Shown: positions 1 to 9,884, counted from the first letter of the stretch. The stretch is 64,000 nucleotides of DNA from Oxytricha trifallax (GCA_000711775.1 ARYC01000038.1:1-64000), one strand, 5' to 3'. A program made the numbers and translations. Notes: generated from the letters alone by a model not told the origin.

Positions 1-101
1 ACACCTCCAGGAAAATACCGGGTAAGACTCTTTGCCGTTGATGATTTACCTGCGCCAGGAGCACCTCTGATAATAATTACATCGATTTGTTCGCTATGCA
101 T
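1..101 (-). CDS. P-loop NTPase/kinase, N-terminal fragment
   Basis: This is the first ~33 codons of a bacterial protein that runs off the left edge. A hydrophobic strand (IDVIIIRG) leads straight into a Walker A loop, GAPGAGKSS, the usual opening of small ATP/GTP-binding kinases. Its ATG overlaps the TAA stop of the radical SAM gene by one base (TAATG), which implies translational coupling as the third gene of a minus-strand operon. Substrate cannot be inferred from so short a piece; AAA-type ATPase or small-molecule kinase are both possible. Confidence 0.75.
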   Translation of the reverse strand, partial: MHSEQIDVIIIRGAPGAGKSSTAKSLTRYFPGG

Positions 102-1123
102 TAATTAAACAGAAGAGTTTGAGGTTTATTACATGACATATTTTTGCAAGGAAGATTACAAGTCTTCATGACTTTTGAAATTTCCATTGAACGCCTGGTG
201 CAAAGAATTTCAAGTATATCTTCTCTTCCAATATTTCCAAGCGGTTCTTTAGCCAAAGGAATTCTTCTGTGATCAAAGCACTTTACAACATCTCCATTCG
301 GATAAATGCAAATATTTTTTCGTGCTGCACAAGGAGTATCATTTTCATATGCTACTTTTTCAGTTGCAGGATGATTATTCCAATGCCCACCGAAATCCTG
401 ATTTAATTGCGTGTTGTGCTGAATATTGTGCTGCTTACACCATTCAATTACCTTTGGAATTTCTTCTGCCGATTCTTTTGAAAGTACAGACTGTATTCTC
501 AGTTGATTTCCTAAGATTTCTTTTGCAAGCATAATCTTAGGCATTACAATATCAAAGTTTTTCTTGCCACGGAATTCATTCCATTTTTCTCTCTCGACTG
601 AATCTACAGAAATAACAAGAATGTGCCCAAGTGCTTTATACCTGGTTAAGAACTCCTCATCAACAAATCTTGCATTTGTAACTATCACCATTGGAACATT
701 CAACTTCTTTGCCTCTTCTGCAATTAACATCACATCTTTTTTAAAAAGCAAAGGCTCGCCACCGGTTAGAGTAATCTGGTATAAGTTATGATGAAGTCTC
801 TTTAAGCAATTAATGAAATGGAAAATCATTAAATGCTGATCTCGGGGCTCCGGTCTTTCCCAAATCCCACACTTAGGACAACGGTCATTGCAAGCGTTTG
901 TGATCATGTAAATTAGTTCATTCCCTTTCACTCCATAAAATCTTCTGTTAGATACTTTATACCATCTATAAATACTCCATTCAATGGTTTTTAATAAAAC
1001 TAACGGAATCACCAAATACCATTTATCTACTCTTTTTGCGAAAGGACGTATCTCGCCAAGATAATCATAGATTAGATGCGTGATTCCGGGATTATTCTCC
1101 TTGAGCTTATATATCAGACTCAT
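101..1123 (-). CDS. Radical SAM/SPASM-domain protein
   Basis: A 340-residue bacterial protein. The 4Fe-4S cluster motif CNDRCPKC lies at residues 78-85 (CxxxCxxC), followed by the glycine-rich TLTGGEPLL that contacts S-adenosylmethionine. The C-terminus is cysteine-rich (CAARKNICIYPNGDVVKCFD, then TCNLPCKNMSC), as in SPASM auxiliary-cluster domains. Residues 37-55 are hydrophobic and may associate with the membrane. Such proteins often modify peptides or sugars. It overlaps the glycosyltransferase gene by 17 bp upstream and the P-loop gene by 1 bp downstream, so the three are probably one transcript. Substrate unknown; the neighbouring transferase hints at cell-surface glycan or peptide modification (inference). 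Confidence 0.9.
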   Translation of the reverse strand: MSLIYKLKENNPGITHLIYDYLGEIRPFAKRVDKWYLVIPLVLLKTIEWSIYRWYKVSNRRFYGVKGNELIYMITNACNDRCPKCGIWERPEPRDQHLMIFHFINCLKRLHHNLYQITLTGGEPLLFKKDVMLIAEEAKKLNVPMVIVTNARFVDEEFLTRYKALGHILVISVDSVEREKWNEFRGKKNFDIVMPKIMLAKEILGNQLRIQSVLSKESAEEIPKVIEWCKQHNIQHNTQLNQDFGGHWNNHPATEKVAYENDTPCAARKNICIYPNGDVVKCFDHRRIPLAKEPLGNIGREDILEILCTRRSMEISKVMKTCNLPCKNMSCNKPQTLLFN

Positions 1124-1871
1124 ACATATTGCCTTTATAAATCGATTCTGACGAATCCCACATTAGTACTGTATGTCCCTCATATACAGTAGCACTTGAG
1201 CTTTTATATTTTTTGAATAGTTTTACAAACTTCCTAAAACCTGAAAAGGAGTTTTTATATCCGTAGTCGTGCCACAATATGGCTGTCGGGCAAAAACCAA
1301 TTTTGTATTTACTACGTAAGCGTAAACACACATCGACATCTTCTCCGGCAGCAGTTGGAAATCTCTCATCAAATGGGAACTGTTCTGCAACAAACGATTT
1401 CATACCGAAGTTTAAAGAGGGCATATACCAAAGATCTTTTCTATCCGGCAATAACCACTTTCCTGCCAAAGTTCCATTTATATTATGGTAATAATCAAGC
1501 AAGGTACTTCCCCAGGAATAGGTCATTCCACCCACCGCTCCGTATTCTGACTGATCAAGAAACAATGTCATACGCTCGTTCCATTCCTTATCTAAAATAC
1601 AATCATGATCTGTAAATAAAATATTCTTTGCTTTTGAAGCGAGCGCCTTTTCAATAGCGACATTTCGTGCTTTAGCCGGCCCACCGTTTTGGGTCAGTTT
1701 TATATGATCCACGAAGTCATAAGACAATGTATAAGCTTTCGGACTGGCATCATCTACAACGTAAACTGTTTCAAATAATAACGTTTGTTCCCGAACGCTT
1801 ATTAAAAGGCGATTCAGACAGTCAATGTCCCATTTTGTCTTTATGTAGCAGGGAATAATTAAAACGCTCAT
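1107..1871 (-). CDS. Family 2 glycosyltransferase (GT-A fold)
   Basis: A 254-residue bacterial enzyme transferring a sugar from a nucleotide donor. Visible family marks in order: N-terminal strand VLIIPCYI, nucleotide-binding VVDDASP, NGGPAKARN, the metal-binding DxD-type FTDHDC, and a GEDVDVCLRLR motif matching the catalytic-base ED region of GT2 enzymes. Length is normal for a single-domain GT2. It is the first gene of the minus-strand operon; its 3' end overlaps the radical SAM gene by 17 bp. The ~95 bp upstream, before the peroxidase gene, is AT-rich and should hold the promoter, but no clear box can be assigned. Confidence 0.9.
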   Translation of the reverse strand: MSVLIIPCYIKTKWDIDCLNRLLISVREQTLLFETVYVVDDASPKAYTLSYDFVDHIKLTQNGGPAKARNVAIEKALASKAKNILFTDHDCILDKEWNERMTLFLDQSEYGAVGGMTYSWGSTLLDYYHNINGTLAGKWLLPDRKDLWYMPSLNFGMKSFVAEQFPFDERFPTAAGEDVDVCLRLRSKYKIGFCPTAILWHDYGYKNSFSGFRKFVKLFKKYKSSSATVYEGHTVLMWDSSESIYKGNMYESDI

Positions 1872-1966
1872 AGACTATTATATCTACTAATATACAATTT
1901 TAAAGCAAACCCTCAGGATGCCGGTGCAATTTGGTGACTAGCCAGATAAATGGCGAAGAATCACAA

Positions 1967-2893
1967 TTAGCCCGCAAAATCATTGAGCATGCTTAAGGAA
2001 GGACAAAAGAATAAGGTGCCGGTTTTGGCCGTGCTGAAATCCAACAGCCTGTCGTAGTTGCCTTCCGGTTCGCCGATATACATCCGGGAAAGCATTTTGC
2101 TAACGGTACTGAAGGTGCTGGCATAAGCTATAAAATACGTTCCCATGTCATTCGTTGCCATGTTGCCAAATGGCATATTATCACGGACAACCTTATGGTC
2201 GTCTCCTACATTGGCTAATCTCGAATGTGAATTGGATGGTTTCTCATCATCGGGCATTTCAACATCTCCGGCTTTGCTTCTGCCAAACACCTTTTCCTGC
2301 TCGGAAACAGGCAGGGCTCTCCAGGCTACCAGGTCGTGGAGGTATTTTTGAACAAAAAGATAGCTGCCGCCTTTGTATGTTTCGTCCTTGTCTCCGATGA
2401 TTCCAAAGAATGCGCGCTCATCCCCATAGGGGTTTTCGGTGCCGTCTACAAAGCCTAAAATACTTCTTCCATCCCAGTACCTGAACCCATATACTTCTTC
2501 GATACACATGGCAACGGAGGATAATACAGCTGAAATATCCGCCACCATATCCATACAGTAGCTTTTCTCTTCGGCGCGGATATGAACATGCAAATCGCCG
2601 GGAGTGGATACCGCTGTATGCTTACTTCCGATAACCGGCTGAAAAGTTACTAATTCTGCGGGAAGCGGTTCAGGCAATTGCAGTTTTTTCCATCCCTCAT
2701 AACTAATTCCTATCACGACACTGGCCTTTGGAATCCTGGTACGTACCTGTGCAGAGTGATTGAGGTTGACCATGAGCGCACAGATGCGCTGAAAAACAGG
2801 TTTTATATCTTCTCCTTCTTTAAACGTCCACACCAGGAAAGCGGTATTGTTGTTCGGAAGGTCGGTCACATTTTGTGCGTTGCTATTCATCAT
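1967..2893 (-). CDS. DyP-type heme peroxidase
   Basis: About 308 residues. The signature GFVDGTENP carries the catalytic aspartate of dye-decolorizing peroxidases; downstream NSHSRLANVG supplies a plausible proximal heme histidine, and the tail FFCPSLSMLNDF resembles the usual C-terminal motif. No signal peptide, so cytoplasmic as in YfeX-like members. I start at the ATGATG near 2893; the frame is open to an ATG at 2935, but the extra 14 residues are hydrophobic and unlike the family. Stands alone, not overlapping neighbours. Role: H2O2-dependent oxidation of porphyrin or phenolic substrates (family knowledge). Confidence 0.92.
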   Translation of the reverse strand: MMNSNAQNVTDLPNNNTAFLVWTFKEGEDIKPVFQRICALMVNLNHSAQVRTRIPKASVVIGISYEGWKKLQLPEPLPAELVTFQPVIGSKHTAVSTPGDLHVHIRAEEKSYCMDMVADISAVLSSVAMCIEEVYGFRYWDGRSILGFVDGTENPYGDERAFFGIIGDKDETYKGGSYLFVQKYLHDLVAWRALPVSEQEKVFGRSKAGDVEMPDDEKPSNSHSRLANVGDDHKVVRDNMPFGNMATNDMGTYFIAYASTFSTVSKMLSRMYIGEPEGNYDRLLDFSTAKTGTLFFCPSLSMLNDFAG

Positions 2894-3031
2894 AAAAAAA
2901 GAAAGGTATAAATTTTTGTTTTCCAATCCAACCAAAATAGTAAGTGTTTGGCTTTACACCTTAAATTGAAAAGTGCCAATACATCTCGTGATGATACATT
3001 TGGAGACGATTAATTTTCTGAGCGCAGATTC

Positions 3032-3574
3032 CTACATAAATTGCCAGTACTGGCTCTCAGGATTCATGCCGCTGGCAATGCTGTAATGCGTATCGCTGTT
3101 CACCTGCAAGGTATCCTGATCTATCCGGAAAGCGCCTTGCTGATAACAGGCAACCGCTGTTTCCATCATGCTTGATAAGCTGTCATAAATGGTCATGGGT
3201 GTTGCGCTGCCAAGCAGGGTCGGTGAATATAAACTGACGCTTTGAAACGTAGGGCTGCAGGAGTCAAGGTCCATCAATAGAAGGTTTCCGTTATTCCCCG
3301 AAAACAGCGGAAAGTAATTGGCTTCAAAAAGGTTCTTTGTCAGGGATAGCAGGTTGTAAGCCGTAGCGGCATCAGCGAGGCTAAAAGGGACACCATCAGG
3401 AAACATCAACAAAGCATCGGCCACATCACCTGTTTTGCGCGTAACACCGTTTTTCCATGCAAACAGACCACACACGCGAATTCCATACTCACAGCTACCA
3501 CACTTTTTATTGTTGCCAAAGTAAGTCTCATTTGGTTTGATGGGATTGCTATTGTTTTTCTTAAAATGATACAC
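3032..3574 (-). CDS. SMI1/KNR4 (SUKH)-like protein
   Basis: 180 residues. The pattern LFAWKNGV, then ANYFPLFSGNNGNLLLMDLD and a C-terminal stretch ending in AIASGMNPESQYW-like residues resembles SMI1/KNR4 (SUKH) proteins, which serve as immunity or regulatory adaptors in bacteria. The N-terminal ~35 residues include KKCGSCEYG, unusual for the family. The start codon sits at the edge of the bacterial segment, where sequence turns abruptly AT-rich, so the true 5' end may be missing and the first residues may be an artefact. Function beyond family resemblance is unknown. Confidence 0.6.
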   Translation of the reverse strand: MYHFKKNNSNPIKPNETYFGNNKKCGSCEYGIRVCGLFAWKNGVTRKTGDVADALLMFPDGVPFSLADAATAYNLLSLTKNLFEANYFPLFSGNNGNLLLMDLDSCSPTFQSVSLYSPTLLGSATPMTIYDSLSSMMETAVACYQQGAFRIDQDTLQVNSDTHYSIASGMNPESQYWQFM

Positions 3575-3640
3575 TCATATTTAAATTTGAATTTAAAATT
3601 ATAAAACTGCCTCTATAACTCAGAGCTCATATGAGAGCTT
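3575..3640. other. Bacterial/ciliate junction
   Basis: Composition changes within a few tens of bases: gapless moderate-GC bacterial genes on the left; ATTTAAATTTGAATTTAAA-type AT-rich DNA leading into a TBE transposon on the right. No repeat, integrase or terminal motif is visible at the join. Confidence 0.75.
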
Positions 3641-4111
3641 TGCAAGCCTACAAGTTTCAAGGGAAGATTTTAGAGTGTGAGAGAAGAAAATGAGTGGCAA
3701 GATACTTTCCAGCTCTAAATATAGTTGAGAAATTAACCATTTTTACTATAAATAATAAGTTGATTACAGCACTTCTCGATTTAGGAGGTGCACCTAATTA
3801 ATACGTACTGCTTTAAGAGGTATTTTATGATTTTATGATTAAAAATAGGGTGCTCCTAATTAAGTACTAGCATTTTAGGAGCTGTTCCTTATTAAGTAAG
3901 TACAAATTTAAATTTAAAAATATGGAACTATAACAGTAGAAATTGATATCAATCTCTCAAGTTTGAAACCAGTCTCAAAATTTTCTCCATATCCTTCTAA
4001 GAGGTTGACCTCCTATAGGATGCCCATATTTAATAGTAAGTTTTTACAGAGGTAAATAATTGAAATCAATAAACTTAAATTTGAATATCATTTCTTAGAT
4101 CTGTAAACAAG

Positions 4112-4870
4112 ATGGAGTCAATGAATGATGCAATGAAAAGAGTGCAAGCACAAGAGTTGATTCAAAGATTAAGAAGCAAGGAGGATTTTCACTGCTACCT
4201 GGTGCAGCAAGGTAATGAACTCATAGTAGCTAATCTTTATTCTGTAGTTGGTTTGTTCCTGCCAACGATGGAAGGTACGAAAATATCATTTCTAAGAGCG
4301 ATACTCTGCGAAGAGAAGAAAGCATTGAAAACTTAAGATGTAAAGTTTGCAGAGATTCCAAACTATCCAGAAATCTCAGTGACTAACTTATATGATTATG
4401 CTATGAACGACCCAGAGGTTTCGCAGTACCAGCCTACTAAGAAGCAGATGTCAAATAAACTGCCTGAAAGAAACTATTTCTTTGGCATACTTGCAACAAT
4501 CAAAGGTGATTACTTGAAAGAAATTCTCCAAGAATCTCATAAGAAAAGGTACAACATCTCTTCAGAAGATAAGACAAACAAGGGATCAAGATAAGAGAGA
4601 GATGGCTATCAGAGCTGCAGAAGCACACTTATATTTCAAGTAAGATTTCAAGCTTAACTCTTTAGAAAAATCTGGTACTGGCATCTTTTTGATGAAGGAA
4701 GAGAGTAAGCTTCACAGAGAGCGAAAGTCGCAGACAAAGTTAGAAAGAGACTTTATTCAAATATTTAGCCTCCAGAGTCAATGAACATAGATGCAGGAGC
4801 TGGCAGCAAGAGAAGAAACTTAGGAGGAAGAAAAGAAAGAGAAGCCAGCTCCTACGAAAGAATTTTAAAT
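4112..4870 (+). pseudogene. TBE 22-kDa ORF homologue (copy A), broken
   Basis: Begins MESMNDAMKRVQAQELIQ and aligns by eye with the minus-strand frames at 17223 and 63834: FLPTMEGTKISF, the SVTNLY segment, and SNKLPERNYFFGILATIK recur nearly unchanged. The frame shifts at ~4338 and again past 4590, and later parts read in other frames (ending in MNIDAGAGSKRR). Function of the TBE 22-kDa protein is unknown. It converges with the transposase, the normal TBE arrangement. Decayed relative to copy C in its 3' half. Confidence 0.75.
4212..4247 (+). other. Possible 36-bp GT...AG intron in TBE 22-kDa ORF
   Basis: The stretch starts GTAATG and ends CTGTAG after codons reading YLVQQ. Copies B and C have a 36-bp GTAAGT...TTATAG at the same place with diverged interior, whereas flanking coding sequence is conserved. 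Length is divisible by three, so unspliced reading is also possible. Confidence 0.45.
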
Positions 4871-4919
4871 GGGACTTATATATTCATTAACTTAACTATA
4901 AAACTTATTTTATATACAT

Positions 4920-5874
4920 TCACTCTCCCTTCTTTCGCACACTTTTAAGCCACCTGATTGTCTACTCTCTTAGCTGAACTTTTAATAAAGTTGACTAGAT
5001 CGAGACGCAGATCATGCATCAAGTGGTATAGCAATAGTTTTTTTTATAATGACCTCTAAGTATACCCCAGTAGAATTCTATTCCATTAAACTGCGGACTG
5101 TAAGGTACGTTGAACACTGGCGTTATTCTAAGTTGTTCATAACTCTTCTTTGTTTCTTTTGTCTTATGAACAGAAAGATTATCAACGAATAGAATAATCT
5201 CTTATTCAGGGTACTTCTCACTTAGCTGCTCTAAGAATTTAATATATTGCTCTGTCTTAATAGAGCGAGGATAAATAAGATAAGTTTCTAAACCAGCATC
5301 CTCGCTAATACCTCCAAGAATTACCATTGTTTATACCTTACCTTTCTAGTCACATACTTCTATATTACTATGTCTCTTCTACCAAGACTTTTAGATGAAA
5401 GTGTTGAAGGTAAACACAGCCTCGTCAGCTTGAATAAACTTAATATTATTCTATTAACCTCTCTGCATTTAATCATAAATATAATTTAAGTTGTTGTTGT
5501 AACATGGCAGAGTGTAATCAATTACTCTCTTGATACGATTCACACCTTTGGAAGAGATACCATTTCGTTTATAAATGTTGGCTATAGATTATGCAGAGAT
5601 CTTCAAATCAGGGAACTGGCGGTGAAACATAGTAGCTCGTTGGTCGAGAGAAAGTGAGCCCAATACTTCAAAGTTTTTTCATTGATAAGATAATCTATAT
5701 GCTTCTATAGGAACTTTGATTTCCTCATAGACTTAGAATTCAGCTATTATTGCTTTAATTACAAAGCTAACAAACAGTGAGAGCGAACAGTTGATGGACT
5801 TCTCTTTAAGAGAAGTCCGATAGACTTTTAGTTAAGTACTGGTTTGACTTATTCACAGTATATATCACATCCAT
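4920..5874 (-). pseudogene. TBE 42-kDa DDE transposase (copy A), degraded
   Basis: Minus-strand homologue of the transposases at 15440 and 62067 (IS630/Tc1-mariner-type DDE family). With TAA/TAG as Gln it reads EQVKPVLN near the start; a degraded VDN-like second-acidic region lies near 5180; and the FNGIELYWG block appears with changes (WNRILLGYT in a shifted frame). The end KKLLLYHLMHDLRLD is well conserved. At least three frame changes and TGA codons break it, so this copy is unlikely to make active enzyme. Confidence 0.75.
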
Positions 5875-6014
5875 AGCGCAGTTTAAACACTAAATCTATA
5901 TACTCTTCATCATAAATATACCCCAAAAACTTTTAATTATTGTCTCGCATTTAATTAATAACCCGAACTCCTAACAAATTCCCTACAAATCAAAGCACTT
6001 ATAAACCTCATTAA

Positions 6015-6031
6015 GGGGTTTTGGGGTTTTG
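6015..6031. repeat. TBE terminal telomere-like repeat
   Basis: GGGGTTTTGGGGTTTTG, an exact 17-bp run of the spirotrich telomere unit, marks the outer end of TBE copy A. The next bases, AATGTT, give AAT, compatible with the ANT target described for TBE insertions. It lies inside the contig, so it is not a chromosome end. Confidence 0.88.
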
Positions 6032-6787
6032 AATGTTAATGAGATATCAAAACCATGTTTTATTACACGAAAGTTATAAACCCAATTTAATCTGGTGTTG
6101 CTATTAATTTACTTCAAAAGTTCCATATAACTCAATCTAATACATCTTATAATAAGTTTCAAAAAATTATTAGCTAAATAATAGCTAATTTAAATAAGGT
6201 ATCAATGTATAAACAAAGTTTAATAAATTTTTATTTTTCAAATAAAGATTATACAACTTTTTAACTTATTAAAAAGTAGAAATTAAATTTAAAACTCATT
6301 AGAAATTACAATTGTAAATTTTCTTAAAGGGTTTTGGGGCCGGGCTAATAAGCCCGACCTATATGAGCATATAAGCTCTGAAATAAAATATTTAATTATT
6401 AATGGGAATTTAATTCTGAATAATAAATCAATTGATTTTCAGAACTTAATGAAATTAATTGGGGTTTATATTAAGGGCTGTAGGATATTTTTGATTATAA
6501 CTCGTAATAATTTTAAATATAAATAGATTTATTGAAAACACACATTTAATTAAATTTAAACAATTTAAATTAATTTTAAGATGATGCTAATATTTATCGT
6601 ATTGGCTATACATGCAAGTAATAATTCTTTTTTTTATTACAGCATTCATATTTTTAGAGAATCAATAAATTGAATTGTATTTTTAATATTTTTATTTATA
6701 GTTGAATTAAATTTAATATAAATCATATTTATTTAAATGAGCTTATAAGCTCATAAATTTTGGGCTAATAAGCTATGATACACTCAC
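6032..6787. other. AT-rich non-coding stretch with small hairpins
   Basis: No conserved reading frame seen. It holds a GC-rich hairpin CGGGCTAATAAGCCCG near 6342-6357, a nearby GAGC...GCTC pair, and related GAGCTTATAAGCTC at ~6738 with GGGCTAATAAGC at 6761. Probably germline-limited DNA upstream of the SF3B3 segments. Confidence 0.5.
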
Positions 6788-8395
6788 ATGTCAACAAACA
6801 AAGTTAATATCACTCCTCTGAGTTATGAAATGCTTGATATAGCTTTATCATTCTGCAGTGAGAAATGCCCTGATGGAGGTATAGTAGCCATTAGTGGAAA
6901 TACTTTGAAAATTATTACAGTAGAGAGACTCGGAGAAATTTCCACACACTTAAAGTAATGATATACTCCAACTAAGATTCAGATTCATAAATAAACCAAA
7001 TATCTTGTCACATTCACTTAAAATTATAAATGCTCTAAAATTACCTCATGTTTAATTTTATAAATTAGAGAAAGATCATAATTCATATTCTTATAGTGAG
7101 AGATTACGCATGAAAGAAGAAATCGCTAAGAAAAATAAAGATGAAAATTACTTAGCATTAGATAAATCAAGAATTATTTATCAATGAGCTGGCCAAAATA
7201 AATTTGCTTCTTGCATAGAATTCTAGAATAATGTAGTAATTATCTCCCATTTTATTGCTACAACTTTAGGGAATCCTAGTGTGACTCATTTGATTTAGGA
7301 ACTTCTTTTAATGTAACTTTCCAACCAAGATCTTGCTCTGTAGGTTTCATAAAAACCTATAAATTTGTTAACAACGGTCAATCCCTATAACTTATGCATT
7401 CCACTCCTTGTAAAAATATTCCAATGGCATTTAATGAATACAAAAGGAAGTTTTATTGCTGGAGTTGGACTTATCTTGAGAATCTATGAGCTAGGACAAA
7501 AGAAACTTTTGAAAAAAGTAGAGAATAAGAATTTCTAAGCTGCAATTATACAAATTCAAGTTAATGAAGGTAGATTTTATGTTGGAGATCAATAAGAGAG
7601 TGTGCATGTACTTAAGTATAAACCAGAGGATGTAAAGCTCTATATATTTTCGGATGATATCCTGAACAGATGGTTTACTTCCTTTTGTTTATTTGACCAC
7701 GATCAATTACTGGGGTTAAAAATTTCGATAATGTGTTCATCAACAGGCTTCCAGTTGGGTGTGAAGACGATGTTGAGGATGATCCTGCTTAAAAACTTAA
7801 AATAATTAAATAACATATTTTTTATAAAAAAATATCATTTGCAATTTTCCATTTTTAATTAATCATATATAATTACTAAAAGTTAATTATACTTATATTC
7901 ATTATTATAAGTCTATATTTAAAGCTATTGTTTTTTTAGGATTTTAACAGCTATTAAGTTTAAATGTAAAAATGGATACTTGAATGGTGCTGCTTTTAAA
8001 ATGAATCCCATTTGTTAAATTTTCACCGGAGAGACAGGCGGTTGCATTCAAAAATGATCTCTAAATACCATATCAGGCACAAACTCTGAGATGATTTTGT
8101 TTGGAAATACATTTGTGTCTTTGTGCGCTCTCTTGCCATTCGAGACTCGTGAAAAAATAGACTTCTTTGTGCACCTAGAAATGTATCTGAGAAATGACGC
8201 CCAACCTTTTTGTAGTCGTGATCATGTTACTTCTAGATCATATTATGTCCCTTTAAAGATGTAGTTGACGGGGATCTACGCAAACAATTTGCAAGCTTGG
8301 AATTCAACAATAAAAGAGTACTTGCTGAAGAGATTGATGAAAATATGAGGAAGAAAATACTCTGAGGATAGTCACAATGACGAAATGATGATTTA
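6788..8395 (+). CDS. SF3B3: Splicing factor 3B subunit 3 (SF3b130), C-terminal half in segments
   Basis: SF3B3 is a three-beta-propeller component of the U2 snRNP SF3b complex. Recognisable blocks occur in order: LSFCSEKCPDGGIVAISGNT and YTPTKIQIH; KEEIAKKNKDEN; YKFVNNGQSLQLMH; GSFIAGVGLILRIYELGQKK; YVGDQQESVHVLKYK; DDVEDDPAQKLK; LLPFETREKIDFFVHLEMYL; CSRDHVTSRSYYVPLK; then DGDLRKQFASLE. TAA/TAG are Gln. A frame change falls near 7718 and another near 8252, a TGA near 6957, and an IES at 7802-7964. The N-terminal half is absent, so its MDSs lie outside the window or the locus is partial. Converges with RPA2. Identity is secure; functionality is not. Confidence 0.88.
7802..7964. other. IES in SF3B3 (pointer TTAAA)
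   Basis: TTAAA occurs at 7797-7801 and 7960-7964. Removing one copy with the 158 bp between joins ...PAQKLK directly to CKNGYLNGAAFKMN in frame, matching SF3B3 spacing (acidic EDDP region followed by the LLNGA-like block). The insert is AT-rich and non-coding. Confidence 0.8.
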
Positions 8396-8539
8396 AAAAG
8401 TTGAATAAGCATATATAATTTAAAAAATAATGGCGTAGAAGTGTAATTGAATATTAACAACCAATTTCTACTTAAAGTCCCCTCATATTAATAATTGATT
8501 TTGTCAGAAAATTTATTAAATTAATGCATTATTAATAAT

Positions 8540-9651
8540 TAAATTAACTTTCCATTTCTAAAAGAGTGTGCTCAAACCAACAGAAAGTGCTATTTTCATG
8601 CCCCTATTCGATCTCTCCTATATTCTGCAAACTAATAAGCGCATTCTGCAATTCTCTAGTCATCTCTGCAGCTATTCCCAAGTATCTACCTCAACTAATC
8701 TTTCTAAGCAAATTTTTTTTGTTTACCGCAAACTCTTTATGTGATTTAGAATGTTTTTCTTAATTTCTTCATCATTTCAACCATGGTATCCGTGATTGTT
8801 ATCATTTTAGTGATGATTATTCTGGTTGTTTTTATTGTTGAAGTTATTGTTATTGTTATTATGGGAGTTCTGGTTATTTTTATAACTATTTTTGTTGTTA
8901 TTGTAGCGATTGTTATTGTAATTGTTCTTATAACCGCCTCCTCCATTCCCTCTTTTGAACCCTACTTGATATTTATTATTGTTGCTACTACTGTTGCTAT
9001 TGCTACTGCAATTGCTATTGATGTGAATCTACTTGCATTTAGTTTTCGTTTCCTGCATTTACTGGAATGTTCATGTTATTTGGGTATTCCATAGCTAGCT
9101 CACTGGGCTTTAATATGCCCTTCTTTCTTATAAAGTTTGAGAAAAACACCTACAGGAAATGATTGGCCACTTCATCAAACTTTTCAATTCGCTTGATATG
9201 AGTTCCAACTATTACCTTTTCTTCTTTAAATACTCTGATGTTGCCGTAAATTTTTGCAAAAATGAACTACTCAAAGTTGAAGTTTCTGAGTGCTGTCAGT
9301 ACTTAATTCTCTCCTTTATGTTCGAGCAGTACATGGAAAGTGCAGGTATTATCGCTAATCTCGAATTAAGTTCTCATGGGTTTCTCGATTCTCTTGAGTA
9401 CCCTGCCTACTACTATGATGTCACTGATTTTATCGCCATTATATTCGCATTAGTCATCTGGTCTTGGTTGCGACTACTAAACCATTTTCAAAGTAACTAG
9501 GGTGAACACCTTAGACTTCTATGGTTGATCGCTTCACATGTATCTCATACATGCTATTTCTACTACCGTCACCATTTCCCTGATTATTATCATTTAGGAA
9601 GACATGAGGTTGCTGGTGAAAACCAGTGCTGACGTTATTATCAGAGAACAT
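8540..9651 (-). CDS. RPA2: Replication protein A 32-kDa subunit
   Basis: RPA2 is the middle subunit of the eukaryotic single-strand DNA-binding heterotrimer. From the ATG at 9651 there is a disordered N-terminus (NNQGNGDGSRNS), then the OB fold: ISDIIVVGRVLKRIEK, FEISDNTCTFHVLL, FAKIYGNIRVFKEEKVIVG, and IKRIEKFDEVANHFLQVF, all in the order expected of RPA32. A long Asn/Gln-rich linker (~8780-8960) leads to the C-terminal winged helix (ELQNALISLQNIGEIEQG). Frame breaks occur near 9455 and in the wing region; TAA/TAG read as Gln throughout. The 3' end is approximate. Simple AAY/CAA repeats in the linker explain the repetitive DNA here. Confidence 0.85.
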
Positions 9652-9884
9652 TTCAAAATAAAAGTGATTAAGTTCTTTAAGCTATATATAATTAGCAAAA
9701 ATAGCTCTGATTTAATTTAAAAATAAATTATCATTGCCAGTGTTATTTTAATATTGAAATTAATGAGTTTGATTTTTTAATTTAATTTAAATTTAAGCAA
9801 ATAACTCAGACTTTAAGCGCTATAATAATTAAATCTCTCTATTGAAAAGGGTATTGCAAATTAAATTAAGTATCTAAATGTTTA

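Larger units (their letters stand above)
3600..6031 (-). mobile_element. TBE transposon copy A, truncated
   Basis: TBE elements of spirotrich germlines normally carry three genes (42-kDa transposase, 22-kDa protein, 57-kDa zinc-finger/kinase). This copy keeps the 22-kDa frame (+) and the transposase (-), facing each other, and ends at 6031 in an exact 17-bp telomere-like terminus. The 57-kDa gene and other terminus are missing: the element stops ~500 bp upstream of the 22-kDa start, about where the 57-kDa gene begins in copy B, and there meets bacterial DNA. The 3600-4110 intergenic DNA holds repeated CTAATTAAGT-like and GGAGGTG(C) motifs also present in copy B at 17400-17600, with no gene. 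The left limit is approximate. Confidence 0.8.

Noticed and set aside
6015..6031. Telomere and chromosome end
   Set aside because: Only 17 bp, flanked by unique DNA on both sides, and placed at the end of a TBE element, which carries this motif by nature.
8783..9094. Plus-strand hydrophobic membrane protein (VIVIILVMIILVV...)
   Set aside because: It is the antisense of the Asn/Gln-rich linker of RPA2, whose flanking OB-fold and winged-helix sequence is conserved on the minus strand.
9159..9500. Plus-strand 113-codon frame
   Set aside because: Antisense shadow of the RPA2 OB fold.
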